Positions 12,009-23,437 of a DNA stretch of 64,000 nucleotides are shown here, piece by piece. Below the pieces are notes generated by a model. It did no database searches. It saw only the letters and a list, made by a program, of their open reading frames with translations, and was not told the origin of the DNA. Within the stretch, counting starts at the first letter, position 1. Each line of letters begins with the position of its first letter. This DNA is from Macrocystis pyrifera. Taxonomy: Eukaryota > Sar > Phaeophyceae > Laminariales > Laminariaceae. Where the stretch lies: contig JASSKH010000020.1 of the NCBI GenBank assembly GCA_031763025.1, positions 10,228,528-10,292,527 of the forward strand, given 5' to 3'. The translations under genes were made by a program, and so were the position numbers.

Positions 12009-12551
12009 TAGGTTGGACTTTTCTTTGCTACTCGTACCGCCAACTGCTGCGGCCGTTCGGTATGCATTTTGATTTGTTTCCCTTCTTATCCTTATGAAAG
12101 AAGTACTACATAGTGGGTGGGTGACGAGCGTATTTTGGCCCACTCACTATTGCTCTTTTTACTTAGTTAAGTGTTCACCGGGATGCATAGTCCCCTTTTT
12201 CCTTCTCGTATCTTTCCCCTTGGACGTCCCTTTTGGCTCATGCTCGGGGTAAGTATGTATGTGTCTGAGCTTTGGCTTCCCATTTTATTTATTTATTTTG
12301 GATTCTTCTCCTGTTCTCTTTCTTTTTTGGTTTCTGGCGTATGTATGTATGTTGTGTCGGTCGCACCTAGTGCGAAGGCATGGTATTGCGTAGGCTATTA
12401 ATGCATTACGGTGTGTTATCTCTGTGTCGTAGTCTGTGACCACAGAGCTCGTATCTTTCTAGGGTGACGAATCAGCACGGACACCGGGCTTGCTGGATGT
12501 CGACGAGTAGAAGAACGGTTTAATGTGAAGAACACACACACACACACACAC
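12009..12551 (+). other. LINE 3' untranslated region and tail
   Basis: This stretch has no ORF. Its last 120 bases contain tgaccacagagctcgtatct, gaatcagcacggacac and gaacggtttaatgtgaagaa, followed by about nine AC units. Closely similar sequence occurs at 35160-35290 (plus) and 40815-40950 (minus), each next to a trinucleotide CAA/TTG tail, and as shorter pieces at 45360-45475 and 45635-45705. The conserved 3' end is probably the part recognised by the reverse transcriptase. Confidence 0.75.
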
Positions 12552-12649
12552 GTACGAGTATTTAAGGGTCGTTCGGGATTGTAAGATAATACTCAAGCGG
12601 TGCTTATTTTTGCGACCGGGCTGAGAGTCACAAGAGGGAGGTACCCCGA

Positions 12650-12832
12650 ATGAGCACCAACATTGTCGAGGTTGCGTCGAGGTCCACGGTAGGCACCGGG
12701 CTTCACACGAGGCGGGCGACGGGGCTCACTGTAGAAGACAGGGAGGGAAGCTTTACCCGGACTGAATCGGTGGCGAGATGGTCGCGAGAGGGGCGGGCGG
12801 CGTACGAGGCTGAGAGAGAAGCTCTGCTGTAA
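12650..12832 (+). CDS. Small ORF, unknown
   Basis: A 60-codon ATG-started frame with high GC at third positions (MSTNIVEVASRSTVGTGLHT, then REGSFTRTESVARWSREGRA) ends at TAA, just before a pyrimidine-rich tract at 12834-12865. It lies 100 bp beyond the LINE tail. It could be a small protein or a leftover exon. No family is recognised. Confidence 0.28.
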   Translation: MSTNIVEVASRSTVGTGLHTRRATGLTVEDREGSFTRTESVARWSREGRAAYEAEREALL

Positions 12833-12833
12833 G

Positions 12834-15000
12834 ATTTTTTCTTTTTTTCTTTTTTTTCTTTTTTTGACTGGTGTAAGGTGTTCCATTGAGGTAGTAAATT
12901 ATTACACGAAAGTGGGCGGGGATTTTAATTCTTTTAGAAAATTTCTGTTTCATTTTCATTGCTTTTGCTGTGTTGCTGTGCCGTTCTGTGCTTTATCTTT
13001 CGTACATACGACGAGTACACAGACACAGAGCATATCGAAAGAAGAAAATAAGTACCCTACCTGGGGTATGTACGTATGTACGACGTGTGAGCGAGAGTAG
13101 CGGAAAACCGCCCGCGTCGCGAAGCATATGTGGCGTCCGAGCTGTTTTCTCCTGAAGCATGGCGGCGGGACTCTTGGCATTATCAAGTCGCCGGTTTGCA
13201 GCTAACTACAGGGGCCATAAAAAAAACAATATTCAATCATGAACCTCTGTCCGCTTCGCATAATTTGACGTTCCTTTCCTGAGCGAAGCGCCTTGTACAT
13301 ACATACTCAAACTATATAGTGAGTTAGCCGATAGCATTTATTTACCTGAATATTTCTTTTCATAATTTTTGAAATACGTCGACTGTGAGTTCGACTGATT
13401 AAATAGGTGATACTTAACTTTGCAAGCTGCGTAATACATATGTATTTAAATATATATATATATTCTTTGTGCAATTAATGCAGAATAGAGTACGGAACCC
13501 ACGAACAAAGTATATTCAAATATGAACGACGGAAAACGTTCGTCTACCCCGGAAGCGGTATACGTATGTGCCGGAGTTGCATAGTTTTTGCTCATTTTCA
13601 ACGTTCGTTTGTCTTGGATGTGGTGTACAGAACATGATGACAAACAAATGTATGTGTTTGCACAAAGACTATGGTACTATTTAATATTAATACAACAAAC
13701 AGGTGTCCGTGTTCGTGCATTGCCAAACACCGAGTGATACCAGAAACGGCATTTATGCAGGAAAAAAACACAGCAGTGCTTCTCCTACTGTTGACCATAT
13801 TATTTTGCCGTTGTGGGTGTGCACATCGTGTCCATGTTGTCCATACTGTTCTGTCCTCTTCAACTCCATTTTAACTATATATATTTGCACGCATAATTTT
13901 GAAGGATTACTTCAAGTTTGGTTCCAATTTCGTATTTCGCTTTTTTCTTGGCCGCAATTGTTTTTCGTTTTTTGCTTTTTTTCGTTTTTTATAAAATTTA
14001 TTTATTTCTGGGTTCGTTTTCGATTTTCGTTCAACTGCTGTGCTGTTATAACTACTCCAACCGTTGTTACAAAAATACAATACTCTGGCCTGGTGCGCGT
14101 TTCCCTACCTGAGTACCCTGGGACACGCACACTGGGCAATCGGGGAACGTTGTGAACGTTTACGTTGGCCTATGCCCGACCTTGAGATTTTTGCAGTTCT
14201 AAGATGTATGTAGGAATTAATGCGTTTTTTTCAGATCAACCAGGGTACACTCTCAATAACGTATATCAAGAGCCACCTGTTTGTGTGGGCATCGGGAGAG
14301 AAAACGGATTTATTTGGCATGCTTCTACCATCGCAAGCGAGAACACGCGAGCCAATTGTATACATCATACTAATATATATGCTTTACACAATTCGGTATA
14401 TATATTGGAGTACATATCCGTACATCTTCTGCGTCTCCCTTTTCTCGTTTCACATGTGAGACAAGATAAATACTTGGCTGCAACAGAACAGCAGTACGAG
14501 AGATCGAATATTCAAGCGCCTGAAACCATATTTTTGAATTCAGCGACGAGAGGTCTGCGCCCCGAAGGACGACACACAATGTGCTGTCGTTTTGGCACAC
14601 CCACGGGGGTGTCCCAAGGACCCCAGGCGCTCTTATATACGTGCCCTAGTATTAAATCATGGATCGGATGGAGTGTTCAGAGCTACGAACGTAGAGAAGA
14701 ATGACGAGATGTCCTCAAAAAATAACTGGGGAAGACGTTGTTCCAGCCTCTTCGTCATGGCGAATTTGGCAATGTGGTCATTCTTTTATGTAGGGATTGA
14801 GTGCAACAGCAGCTGCTTCTTCTTTCCTTTCTCTTGTGTTCTACGTGGTATGTGTGCATGGAGAACATATATGTGCCCGGTACAGAGAATATATAGACAT
14901 CTCTGCTTATATAGGAACGGCATATACGCTACAATATTGTCGGAAGGCAAGCATAAAAATAATATAATAATAATAGTAATGATAATAATATATACCTGGT
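12834..15000. other. AT-rich spacer with one dispersed repeat
   Basis: Starts with a T/C tract. Frames at 13703-14155 and 14204-14704 are open for 150-166 codons but are rich in aromatic residues or have random composition and show no motif. The segment 13381-13436 is a dispersed repeat listed separately. Confidence 0.45.
13381..13436 (+). repeat. Dispersed repeat, copy 1
   Basis: The sequence ctgtgagttcgactgatt and, further on, acttaactttgcaagctg recur in the same order and spacing at 58624-58683. The intervening bases differ by small indels. It is probably the preserved core of an old interspersed repeat. Confidence 0.6.
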
Positions 15001-15001
15001 A

Positions 15002-15106
15002 TTACGGGGGTCCATAGTTAATAGGACCTATGGTATACATAAAAACCTATATATTTACCTATTTTTACTAACAAAATTTGGTCCCGTTAACTTTGGACCC
15101 CCGTAA
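15002..15106. mobile_element. TA-duplicating MITE, copy 1
   Basis: A 105 bp element whose ends are inverted repeats starting TTACGGGGGTCCATAGTTAA, flanked by TA on both sides (15000-15001 and 15107-15108). No coding capacity. Size, TA target and terminal repeats fit Stowaway-like elements moved by a Tc1/mariner transposase; that transposase is not in this window. This is one of the best-preserved copies. Confidence 0.9.
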
Positions 15107-15571
15107 TAGTACATAACTAGCCTGGGGGGCTTCTGCAACATGACGTTGTGCGCTCGTTCATGTCACTGAATTCTCCCGACAGTTAGTTGCTTCTGCTGTG
15201 TTGGTCGATTTGTAATAACGACCCGTATACCACGTCTTCCGTCGTCGATGTAAAATGATAGAGACTGGTTGCGCCCGCGGACATCAAAGCTCTCATTCCC
15301 TTTTTACACCTCTTCTTCCCAGGATTCCTTCTCATTTCTTGCCCACAAGCGACGATAATGAGGTGCGCTTTACAAGTGCCAGCGAGGTAGTTTGTCCACT
15401 ACCAGCGCAAGCGTGTGTGCTACCACTTGCCAAGAGGACTCTTGGAGCATACAAATGAGATACCTGAATAACCACCTTCCTCATTGTTTCGCATAAAATC
15501 TGCAGGTATTGTATGTGATACTACGCTGCTCAAAGACATCATCACTTGATGTTTGAAAAACGAAGGTAAAA

Positions 15572-15799
15572 GTGACACAGACACAGGATGTCACGCACGT
15601 ACGTGTGACGCGCACCACGCGCAAAAAGTCCGATATGAGTCTTCTTAAAATTATCGAAAGTATATGGCTGATCGGCCTGGTTCAAACACACGAATTGTAT
15701 GCCACAATATATGGGTCCTCTCCGGGACGTGCTTGGGAGAGTGGCGCAAGAACGGACAAAAAAAAAAAAAAAAACGATACTCGTGCAGATGATACATAA
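15572..15799. other. No confident gene; A16 homopolymer
   Basis: A frame of 75 codons is open but contains a run of about 16 A at 15759-15774 and has no motif. It is not called as a gene. Confidence 0.4.
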
Positions 15800-15818
15800 A
15801 ATAAAAACAATACTACTA

Positions 15819-15931
15819 TTACGGGGGACCACAATAAGCAGGACCTACAGATACAGACAAAACCTATATACGTATATAGATGCAGTTTTTTGCTTGCATT
15901 ATTAGGTCGTATTTACTACCGTCCCCCGTAA
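15819..15931. mobile_element. TA-duplicating MITE, copy 2
   Basis: 113 bp, starting TTACGGGGGACCACAATAAG and ending in gtcccccgtaa. TA precedes it (15817-15818), but the right flank is GA, so the duplication is damaged. Its terminal sequence diverges more than copy 1. Confidence 0.8.
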
Positions 15932-16017
15932 GACAACGTTGTGAAATATCTGCGTATTCCTGTATACGTTGTACGTATCAACATGTCTGTACAGCAGAAG
16001 ACCCTCTTTCATTTTTA

Positions 16018-16121
16018 TTACGGGGGTTCATAGTTAATGAGACCTAATTTTGTTAGTAAAAATACGTAAATATATTGGATTTATCTACACCATAGGTCCT
16101 ATTAACTATGGACCTCCGTAA
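16018..16121. mobile_element. TA-duplicating MITE, copy 3
   Basis: 104 bp with ends TTACGGGGGTTCATAGTTAA and ctatggacctccgtaa, flanked by TA at 16016-16017 and 16122-16123. Its interior is in the opposite orientation to copy 1. Only 86 bp separate it from copy 2. Confidence 0.88.
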
Positions 16122-16129
16122 TAATAATT

Positions 16130-17550
16130 GAACCTTTTAGAACTGCACCTAACCTGCATTTTGAAGACAAGATATGCATAGAAATGTTACGTACGTACGG
16201 AACTGTTATAATACTATTTTTTACTAAATCGCTTTTTGTCTCGTATAGATTTTCTTGATAACCCCACCTAACACTGCATCATATCTGTCAGCCTGTTAAT
16301 GCATGTGTCATTGTTGTGGCACTCACGGCGAAGATGGCCTCTCCCGAGCCTAACCAAGGGCTGCCGACGAAAGAGGCTTGAAACTCCACGCGTGACACAC
16401 GGCACACACTGCACACATATACACACTGAGCACAGTGCAGTACACTAGCGGAATAATATTTACAAGAATTCCCAAGTAGAAAAGGATGCACCTAGTAAGA
16501 AGACGTGGGAATTCCCGACCACACTCTGCTGCCCATGAAAATCCCATTGCAGTAGCAAGAGCGTTATACTGGTGGCAGGGTTTATGTACGAGTATCACAC
16601 TACAACCGCAGTTAGCAGTGACATCCATAGCTCTGCAGGTGGCAGGCGTAATAAAAATCAACGAAAATGTATGTACTCTTTTCATATATTAAAATGACGG
16701 TAGTGTTTTCTTATATGAAGACGAAGACGAAGCCACAGCTAGTAATACAGCGTGGAAAAACTACCGGACAAGGGTGATGCTTCTTTCTGATCTGGTGGCG
16801 AGCGGCAGGCGTGTATAGCGTGATAGCCAGCTGGTCAGTAGCTCGCGCCCTGCACTGTTCATGTGGTGTTTGTGGTCCATGGTGTCTGGGGTATGTACAA
16901 ACCTATTTTACGATCCTACCAAGATCCTTCATCACCTGGTCCCTAGTTTTTGTTTTCACTGCACACGGATCACATGAAAAATAGCACATCAGAAGAGACA
17001 GGTGGTGTTGACAGACGACGGACCGAGGCCTCCCAGAAAGCAAATAGAGTAAGTAGCCAAAGCAGTACACAACGGACAAGGGGCACGCGCGTGTCGTAGG
17101 CCGCTGCTACTTGTTCTGCTAGGCGGGGTGTTAACGTTGTTTGTGTTTGGTGGTCTGGTGTCTCGATTTCTTGGGTGTGGCTGGGCCAAGAACCACAAAA
17201 AGTAGGAAATACTCGTGTATTGATACTATTCTTAATGTCTTGCTACCTATCCAAACCGTTACTATATTTTCCCGTCCAGAGTATGTGTGGGTTGCCACAC
17301 AGCAGCAGGAAATATAGGTCGATGGCTGATTACGGACTGCAGGCCCTGATACACACAACTAGCCACAGCAGGACAGGGCAGATAGGTGTGTCACACACGC
17401 GCGGTGCTGCCTGTCGTTGACAATACCTTGCAGCGTTGTATCGTTTTACGGTGCCTGTTGTCTGGCACGTGTGTTGGGTGCGTGCTCGTGAAAAGTCAAG
17501 AAGCTGACGTGATTTGCGTGGTATGCACGTATGTACTGGGTCAGCCAAGA
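16130..17550. other. No gene seen
   Basis: Frames in this interval are short (60-111 codons), overlap on both strands and lack motifs. No repeat of note was found. Confidence 0.4.
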
Positions 17551-17853
17551 TCAGCTCGAATATTCGTCCTGCGCTTTCGCAACCATTTGGAACTTTAACG
17601 TGTCCAAACTCGGCAACAGGTACACTGCTGGAGTGTTACAGGGTCGGCAGCGCATGTGCCGAGTCGCGACGTTGCAAATTTCGGACTCTGTTTTGATTTC
17701 GTCCAAAAATATGACAAAACAATTTTCTGCCAAACGGTCGTCAAACATCACAACACCATTACTAAAATCTTTACGGAAGTCCGGCAACGATGCGGCTGGT
17801 AGTCGGCTTGAACGTTTATTCCTTCTAGCACGAATAAACGACCGATCCCGTTG
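17551..17853 (-). CDS. Uncharacterised ORF, possible exon
   Basis: The minus frame is open from the stop at 17854-17856 to TGA at 17551-17553, about 100 codons. It contains PDFRKDFSNGVVMFDDRLAE, then CFVIFLDEIKTESEICN and CRPCNTPAVYLLPSLDTL. The composition is protein-like, with mixed charged and hydrophobic residues and two CxxC-type cysteines. There is no ATG at its start, so it would be an internal or last exon. No family is recognised. Confidence 0.3.
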   Translation of the reverse strand, partial: QRDRSFIRARRNKRSSRLPAASLPDFRKDFSNGVVMFDDRLAENCFVIFLDEIKTESEICNVATRHMRCRPCNTPAVYLLPSLDTLKFQMVAKAQDEYSS

Positions 17854-18511
17854 CTATCGCCGAAGTCGATCTGCAATAAGGGATATGGCGTCTATTGGAT
17901 GTACGACAGAAGCTTAGGATAGTACGATGATGATATTAACCAAACAATTTGCCATTCTCGCACCGGTTTTTCATTTTTTGACCTGCAATTTTAATTTTTC
18001 TCTCGTGCGGGAAAGACAGAGAGATACAATACTGCATCCCCTTTTTTTGTCCGCCCCTCAGGTTTGTTCGAATTTTTTTTTTCTCTGTGCTTTGTAGTTC
18101 TTGGAAAAAAAAAACAGTGGTGCAGTAATTATTCCTTCGGGAAGACTATTACTATAAACTACGTGTCCATTACACAGAATGAAGCTCGAAAAACGGACAG
18201 AGAAACGTGCAAAAAACAAACTAAAAACCTTGTCTGTGTCCCAGCTTGTACAAATGAAGATCTCTCATACTGAAACCAGGGACATCGTCCTGTGCACCAT
18301 CGCCGGGAAAAAAAATGAGCGCCAGCCACGCGCTGCTGAGTGCACGGATACCCGTGACCTCGACCAAAAGTCTCCGCCCGCGATTATAATTTTATCAATT
18401 TTCCTGTCGAATGCGATACCCGTCGCGTTATACCCCAACGGCCTATTCATTGCAACGTGAATGACCAAACATGCTCGAAAAGGTCAGGAGTACCTGTAGA
18501 CTTGTCTTTTG

Positions 18512-18531
18512 GCGAATACCTGGGTATTCGC
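18512..18531. repeat. Near-perfect 20 bp palindrome
   Basis: GCGAATACC and GGTATTCGC are exact inverted arms of 9 bp around TG. It contains the overrepresented word ATACCTGG. It could be a binding site for a dimeric protein; nothing here proves it. Confidence 0.45.
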
Positions 18532-18825
18532 TTAATTTCCCCCAAAAACTCGCGAGCACCCAGGTTTTCATGCATGTATGCTGTTGTTGCAGGTTTCGCG
18601 GGTACTCATTGGCCAAACGTACTCGCAGGGGTACCCCCTTACTGTTGATAACGTGGCGTCCATTTCACTCCCTCATAGCGATCTACGGTCATGATAGTTA
18701 GAGGATTGCTGCCTCACGATGAGTACGATTTTTCCAAGTGTATCATCGGTGCCGAATGCCGCAAGTGGGACTGGACGGTCGTGTTTCGCTCGCCGTAGTA
18801 GATCGATTTGTTTTGCCGCCCATTG

Positions 18826-19565
18826 TCATGGGGATGAATATCCCGTCGTCAATATTTTTTCCCCCCGGTGTGATGGGAATGGGAAATGACTACATGCGTC
18901 TTGCTTGGGATGGTTACGGGACGGAAAGCTGGGGTAAGTTCCATGGATGGAACGGAACGGGACCGGAATGTGATCCGAACGGGATGGGACGGGACTAGCG
19001 TGTTCCTGTTAAGGAGGCGGGAAATAGTGGAGAAATGTGGGAACGACCATGTATGAGAATATCTGGGTCATGCTCAACGGAACAAGGGAGGTACATGCCC
19101 ATAAATCAGAAGCCGAGGCATGCATACACCACGTCGCTCGGACTTTCTTGAGAGAGATCAGATGCACTACAGCTGGCTGTGGTTGATGCCTATCATACAA
19201 CTCAACTGTTTGGCAGAAATCAAAATAAATTTCCATCATCCAATCCAAGATTCAGAAAGCTAGTTATATCAATTGGGCTATATGGCATGATCCATGGGTG
19301 TGGGCGTGCCACTGGCGGGTTAGTGGAAGGTGGGAATGGGAATTGGAGAAGGGCTGCCCACAGTGGGAATCGGAATGGGAGAAGCAGTGCCCACACCGGG
19401 AATGGAGAGCAAGTGGGGCGGGAGGATGCTAGATCGGCCTTTGGGGAGCAAGTGGTTGTTGACTTTTTCGTGGGGTGGGTAAGATGGGAGTGGAGAGCTC
19501 CCAATCCAGGATGGGCTTTCCGTCCCATTCCCATCCCATCTCATCCACAATGGGAATTCTCGACG
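18826..19565. repeat. Degenerate GGGAATGGGA-type repeats
   Basis: Several blocks (18870-19000 and 19320-19420) repeat variants of gggaatgggaa and gacgggac, and the right edge (19515-19560) carries the same motif inverted (cattcccatcccatc). The layout, with motif arrays at both ends, resembles the GGGTC arrays of the hAT-like element at 55.25 kb, but no clean terminal repeat or target duplication was found. Open frames across it (19179-19580) are products of the repeats. Confidence 0.4.
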
Positions 19566-19569
19566 CATT

Positions 19570-20205
19570 ATCTCCCGTGAACCTTGGATTCGCCAACGGA
19601 CGCTGGGTATTGATGTGGTGTCGAACGGTGTTTCGGTGATCTATAAATCTTTAACATAATATCCCAGTACACAAAATATCGCCAGGATCCTCGAAGTATC
19701 AACACGCTTACTAACTTGAAGGTTAATCAAGAGATTTGCCCTCGCTGCTCAAGTGTTACACTATCTACAGCGAGCGCCCTCGGTAGCGAATTGCGGTCGT
19801 GATATTTTGAGGCTCGTCTCACGAATCACAACAGAAAGAACTAAACCACAGCAGATACGAGATGAGGTCGTCGGTCGTAAGAAATCAAGACTCATTGTCT
19901 CATGACATGAAGGACTTTCATACGGGTGCACTGAGTGTACTGAAGTCGTTGTGGAGAGAGGACGGTTTTATGCTTCGTCAACGCTATACGAGATACTCAC
20001 AGTAGTATACTTCGTACTCCCGAGAACTCTCGGAGCATCGAGTCTACTTGGTACTATGCAGATTGAAAGTATCGGTGTACTATCGCTTCAATACTCCACG
20101 TAGTTGAGAGTATGAGCGGTACTGATGGCGAACACTCTGCGAGTACCATGACTACGATTAGTACAAGGCCCGAGCACTAGCTGTATTCGCAGTTGTTAAG
20201 GTCTT
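19570..20205. other. No gene seen
   Basis: No ORF with protein character. Short words containing agtac/gtact recur between 19980 and 20170 without forming a clean repeat. Confidence 0.35.
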
Positions 20206-20209
20206 CGCC

Positions 20210-20528
20210 AGTTGGGCTACTGGTCAAAGGTTAACCAATCGCCTACCCATTCCAATATTTCTACCTCCCTGCCCCGCTGGAACGGACCAGATATACGGAT
20301 CAGATCGACGAGCGTCACCAACACGCGGGTCCAATTTCTGACGATCTACAAGTATTTTCCACATTTTGGACATCAGGAATACGTTTTTTATTGAAAAATA
20401 GTTGTTCATTATGGCAGTGAGATTCAAATTTTCGCCAAACGATCCAGGTTCTGCCATAGAGGCCAATTGGCAAGGCCTTAGTCTGTTGGGCTTCTGGGTA
20501 AAGGTTAACCAATCGCCTACCCGATCTT
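20210..20528. repeat. 43 bp direct repeat, 275 bp apart
   Basis: The words gttgggct, then aaaggttaaccaatcgccta, occur at 20210-20253 and again at 20485-20527 with few differences. The interval holds a 118-codon minus frame (20224-20580) that has moderate protein character (CQLASMAEPGSFGENLNLTA) but uses the repeat at both ends. A terminal-repeat element or a simple duplication would both explain it. Confidence 0.5.
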
Positions 20529-20599
20529 TGCCTTGTTGTAGGAGCATCCAAGGTGTTGAAACCCTAACAGATTGCAGCATTTGAGTAAATACTCGGAGT

Positions 20600-21475
20600 A
20601 ATATAAATGTATAGAACCTGCAGTACCTCGCAGTCTGAAACTCTGAAGAAGTCGAGGTGTGAGAAGTACATGATCCCTACAGCTAACACTTCAAAAACAG
20701 ACAGCATTCCAGAGTATCTCACCACGAAAATAGATAGTTTTATAATCGAGAGGAGCCTGGGGAAGGTTGTCCGACCCTTTCAGATCTGCAGTCTCCCATC
20801 GGAGACAAACTATTAATACTTATTAAATGTTGTTGAGTGGTTTATCACTGAAACGGGACTGCGGTACGAAAAGGGTTCAATAGCTATTTTCCAACACTAA
20901 ATAATGGGTGGTTGGGTTGCTGTTGATTTTTATTTTCGGAATTAAAGGCTTATTCAATGAAACAAGCTACCAGGTACAATGTGAAATGTGTCGGGACTTG
21001 TTCTGGAGGGAGAAATACTTGTTTTCTAGATCCGGGGGGGCCCCCTCAGGGCCTGCAGAGTTGCAGCTTCGCATTTTGCTATCCGTAAATACGGGATGGA
21101 TGTGAATGCTTCATGGTATATGAACATCCCAAAACCGTAGTGCGCGTGGTCAAAGTATCGCACACATCCTGCTGCAGCCCGAGTATCGTGGTAAGAGGAA
21201 CTGTAGTCAAGTACAGGAATTAGCTCGCAAGGAAGAGTTTCATGTTTGTCAGACGTCTTACTTTCCTGTCGTGTTACTCCCCTTTATGATGAGAGAAAAT
21301 AGAGCAGTTTGAGAGTGATTCGATTGCAATACACTCGGACACTGGTATACTCTTTCCTAATCGTTGCACCTAACCGAAGGAGTAACCAAACCCTAGGACA
21401 TTTAATTTCTGTAGTCTTTTAAAGTCAAAATATTATATGGCTCATATACCGGGAGATACCTGGCATTTGAAAGTT
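20600..21475. other. No gene seen
   Basis: Frames are short. A run gggggggcccccctc-like block at 21032-21046 is the only composition anomaly. Confidence 0.35.
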
Positions 21476-21478
21476 CTT

Positions 21479-21574
21479 TTACTGGGGACTATAGTAAATA
21501 TACTTGGTAAAAGTAGGGAAATATAACGATTTTTTGTGTGTACCATGGGTCCTATTTACTATATTCCCCCGTAA
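21479..21574. mobile_element. MITE family, diverged copy 4
   Basis: 96 bp with ends TTACTGGGGACTATAGTAAA and ttactatattcccccgtaa. The terminal pairing is clear but the TA flanks are lost and the interior has diverged, so this is an old copy or a subfamily. Confidence 0.65.
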
Positions 21575-21776
21575 ATAGGAATGCTGCCGTTGCTGTATTC
21601 AGGGCTTGATTCTTGTTTACCAAGTTAAGGGGAACTTTTTAAGCCCGGGAGTACTTATCGTAGGGTTTTTAGGTCTTTGATAGTACGGGCTATTTGACTA
21701 CTTTTTTTTTTGCCCAATGCTACACCACACGTATCATACTGCTGTGCTGGGGAGTTCCGACAATATAGTCAATCTA

Positions 21777-21881
21777 TTACGGGGGTCCACAGTTAATAGG
21801 ACCTATGGTATACATAAAAACATATATATTTACCTATTTTTACTATCTAAATTTGGTCCCGTTAACTATGGACCCTCGTAA
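21777..21881. mobile_element. TA-duplicating MITE, copy 5
   Basis: 105 bp, nearly identical to copy 1 over its length, including the interior ggtatacataaaaac, with TA at 21775-21776 and 21882-21883. The close match suggests that copies 1 and 5 are the most recent insertions here. Confidence 0.9.
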
Positions 21882-22269
21882 TAACAGTTCTTGTTGTTTT
21901 GCCTCTATTAAATCTATTCAATCCTTATCGCGCACGATCATATCACCGCGCACATATTATTTCAAGACAATGCGATTCGACAAAGCCCTTCCTCTGACAG
22001 CTGATCGGGCATACCTGGTGTTTAATAATATCGTGCGCTTCGCCCCCCCTACCCAGCCCCTCGACGATAATAATTGATGCACATAACTTGGAAAAATTAT
22101 CTAAAATATTCCAGTACGTTATGTCCATCTTCGTGAAAAACATCCGACGTATATACGCACAACGTATCTTCGCACACACGGCTTGGAAGTACGAGCTTCG
22201 ACAAAATCATCGATTTCACAGCAGTCCTGGGGCTCATCAATATCGTGTCCGCTTTTATCCGAAAAGCGA

Positions 22270-22372
22270 TTACGTGGGTCCAGTTAATAGGACGTACGAT
22301 ACACACAAAACCCTTGATATTTCCCTATTTTTACTAACAATATTTGGTCCTGTTAACTATGGTCCCCCGTAA
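22270..22372. mobile_element. MITE family, copy 6
   Basis: 103 bp beginning TTACGTGGGTCCAGTTAATA and ending ggtcccccgtaa, with TA on the right (22373-22374) and GA on the left. The interior still matches copies 1 and 5. Confidence 0.82.
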
Positions 22373-22538
22373 TACTGCACATTATAGACACTAATTACTG
22401 CTGCTGTAATAATGACGTGTCTCCTGCCTCGGAAGTAGATTTTATTCTTCGCGAGCCCCACTCAATCTTCATCGCTCTAACATATAGATAGACACATACA
22501 AGGCTTTCCTTCGGAGTGGGTATTCCGTCGTTTCTTGT

Positions 22539-22750
22539 ACAAATACATTTAGTTTGGTTGGCTTTGGGCTATGACGCCAATTGCAGTTTTGGTTGGCTTT
22601 GGGCTTTGACGCCAATTGCAGTTATATTGCAATTGGGGTAATAGCCCAAAGCCAACCAAACTAAATGTTATGACGCCAATTGCAGTTATATTGCCAGTTA
22701 TATTGCAATTGGGGCGATACCCAAAGCCAACCAAACTAAATGTATTTGTG
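22539..22750. repeat. Nested palindromic repeat, about 210 bp
   Basis: ACAAATACATTTAGTTTGG at the left is matched by its reverse complement at the right end. Within it a smaller palindrome with the same arm sequence (gttggctttgggct, 22590-22668) is inserted, and gacgccaattgcagttatat repeats three times. This looks like a MITE that received a second copy of itself, or a foldback repeat that expanded. It has no coding capacity. A transcript would form a long hairpin. Confidence 0.75.
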
Positions 22751-23032
22751 TAAGAAACGGTGAAGGATGTAATAATCGCGTTTATTTGTGAATGTAATGT
22801 GAAACGTAAGATCGGGTGACGCAAGAGTAAGAAGAATGACATTCGTCTAATAATAAGGATAACATATTTCATCAGTGCGGGGAGAGAGTGGAGTAGTGCA
22901 TGGCATGTGGATGATATACAACATACAGGCTGTGTTGTTTCAAGGAAGGTTCGGGACAGAGGGGAAAGCAGTATAGTGCCGGCAACGACAACGGTTATGG
23001 AAATGTTGTATAGTTGCTGGGCGGCCGCGATT

Positions 23033-23437
23033 TCAATTTAGCCAGCATAGGAGTTTGGATGAGACATGGTATGTAATTAGTCTTCCAGGCTGCTGTAGTA
23101 ACGAGGCGGGAGGCCCAGAATGTGGATCTGTCCGCTGTTGAACCCGTTGGGTATGTGTAGGGAGAAATAGTCGTGATTTTGGGAAATGTGGGAACAATTT
23201 GTTGCCTCTCATTCGTCCTGGATGGAGATAATCTGCTTGGCGTCCTGCTTCGGAATTCCGCGAAGCCCTGGAGCAGGCGAAATTGAAGGGAGTCTTCTTG
23301 CGCTTGATGATGACGTCTCCGTCTTTGATGGTGGAGTCCGTCAGGCTGGCAGTTGTAGCACTTGCCACCGACCTGGTCGAAGTAAACAGGGTGCGCGGGG
23401 CGGGAGTGGCGTGCAGGAAATGGCGGGGGAGGGGGAA
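23033..23437 (-). pseudogene. Weak coding signal left of the G tract
   Basis: A minus frame reads through the G tract as polyproline and then shows TRSVASATTASLTDSTIKDG and further on RMRGNKLFPHFPKSRLFL. Another minus frame of the same stretch also has protein-like segments (LRGIPKQDAKQIISIQDE). The mixture suggests a decayed coding region with indels. No family is recognised. Confidence 0.2.

Larger units (their letters stand above)
8200..12551 (+). mobile_element. APE-type LINE, near full length, defective
   Basis: A non-LTR retrotransposon with an apurinic endonuclease-like domain (8640-9560), a reverse transcriptase with the YADD motif (9524-12008), a 3' untranslated region and a simple-sequence tail (AC repeats, about 12533-12551). 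The right end is fixed by truncated relatives at 35030-35290 and 40800-42230, which share the 3' sequence and end in CAA-type tails. The left end is uncertain; the GC-rich stretch with the hairpin at 8239-8287 is included by inference. Three frame changes (near 8850, 9520 and 10460) and one TGA (9728-9730) break the long frame, so this copy is not autonomous. No clear ORF1 protein was found; only a lysine-rich short frame at 8287-8649 lies upstream. Confidence 0.88.

Noticed and set aside
14204..14704. 166-codon plus frame
   Set aside because: No motif, amino acid composition close to random, and third positions unlike the host gene.
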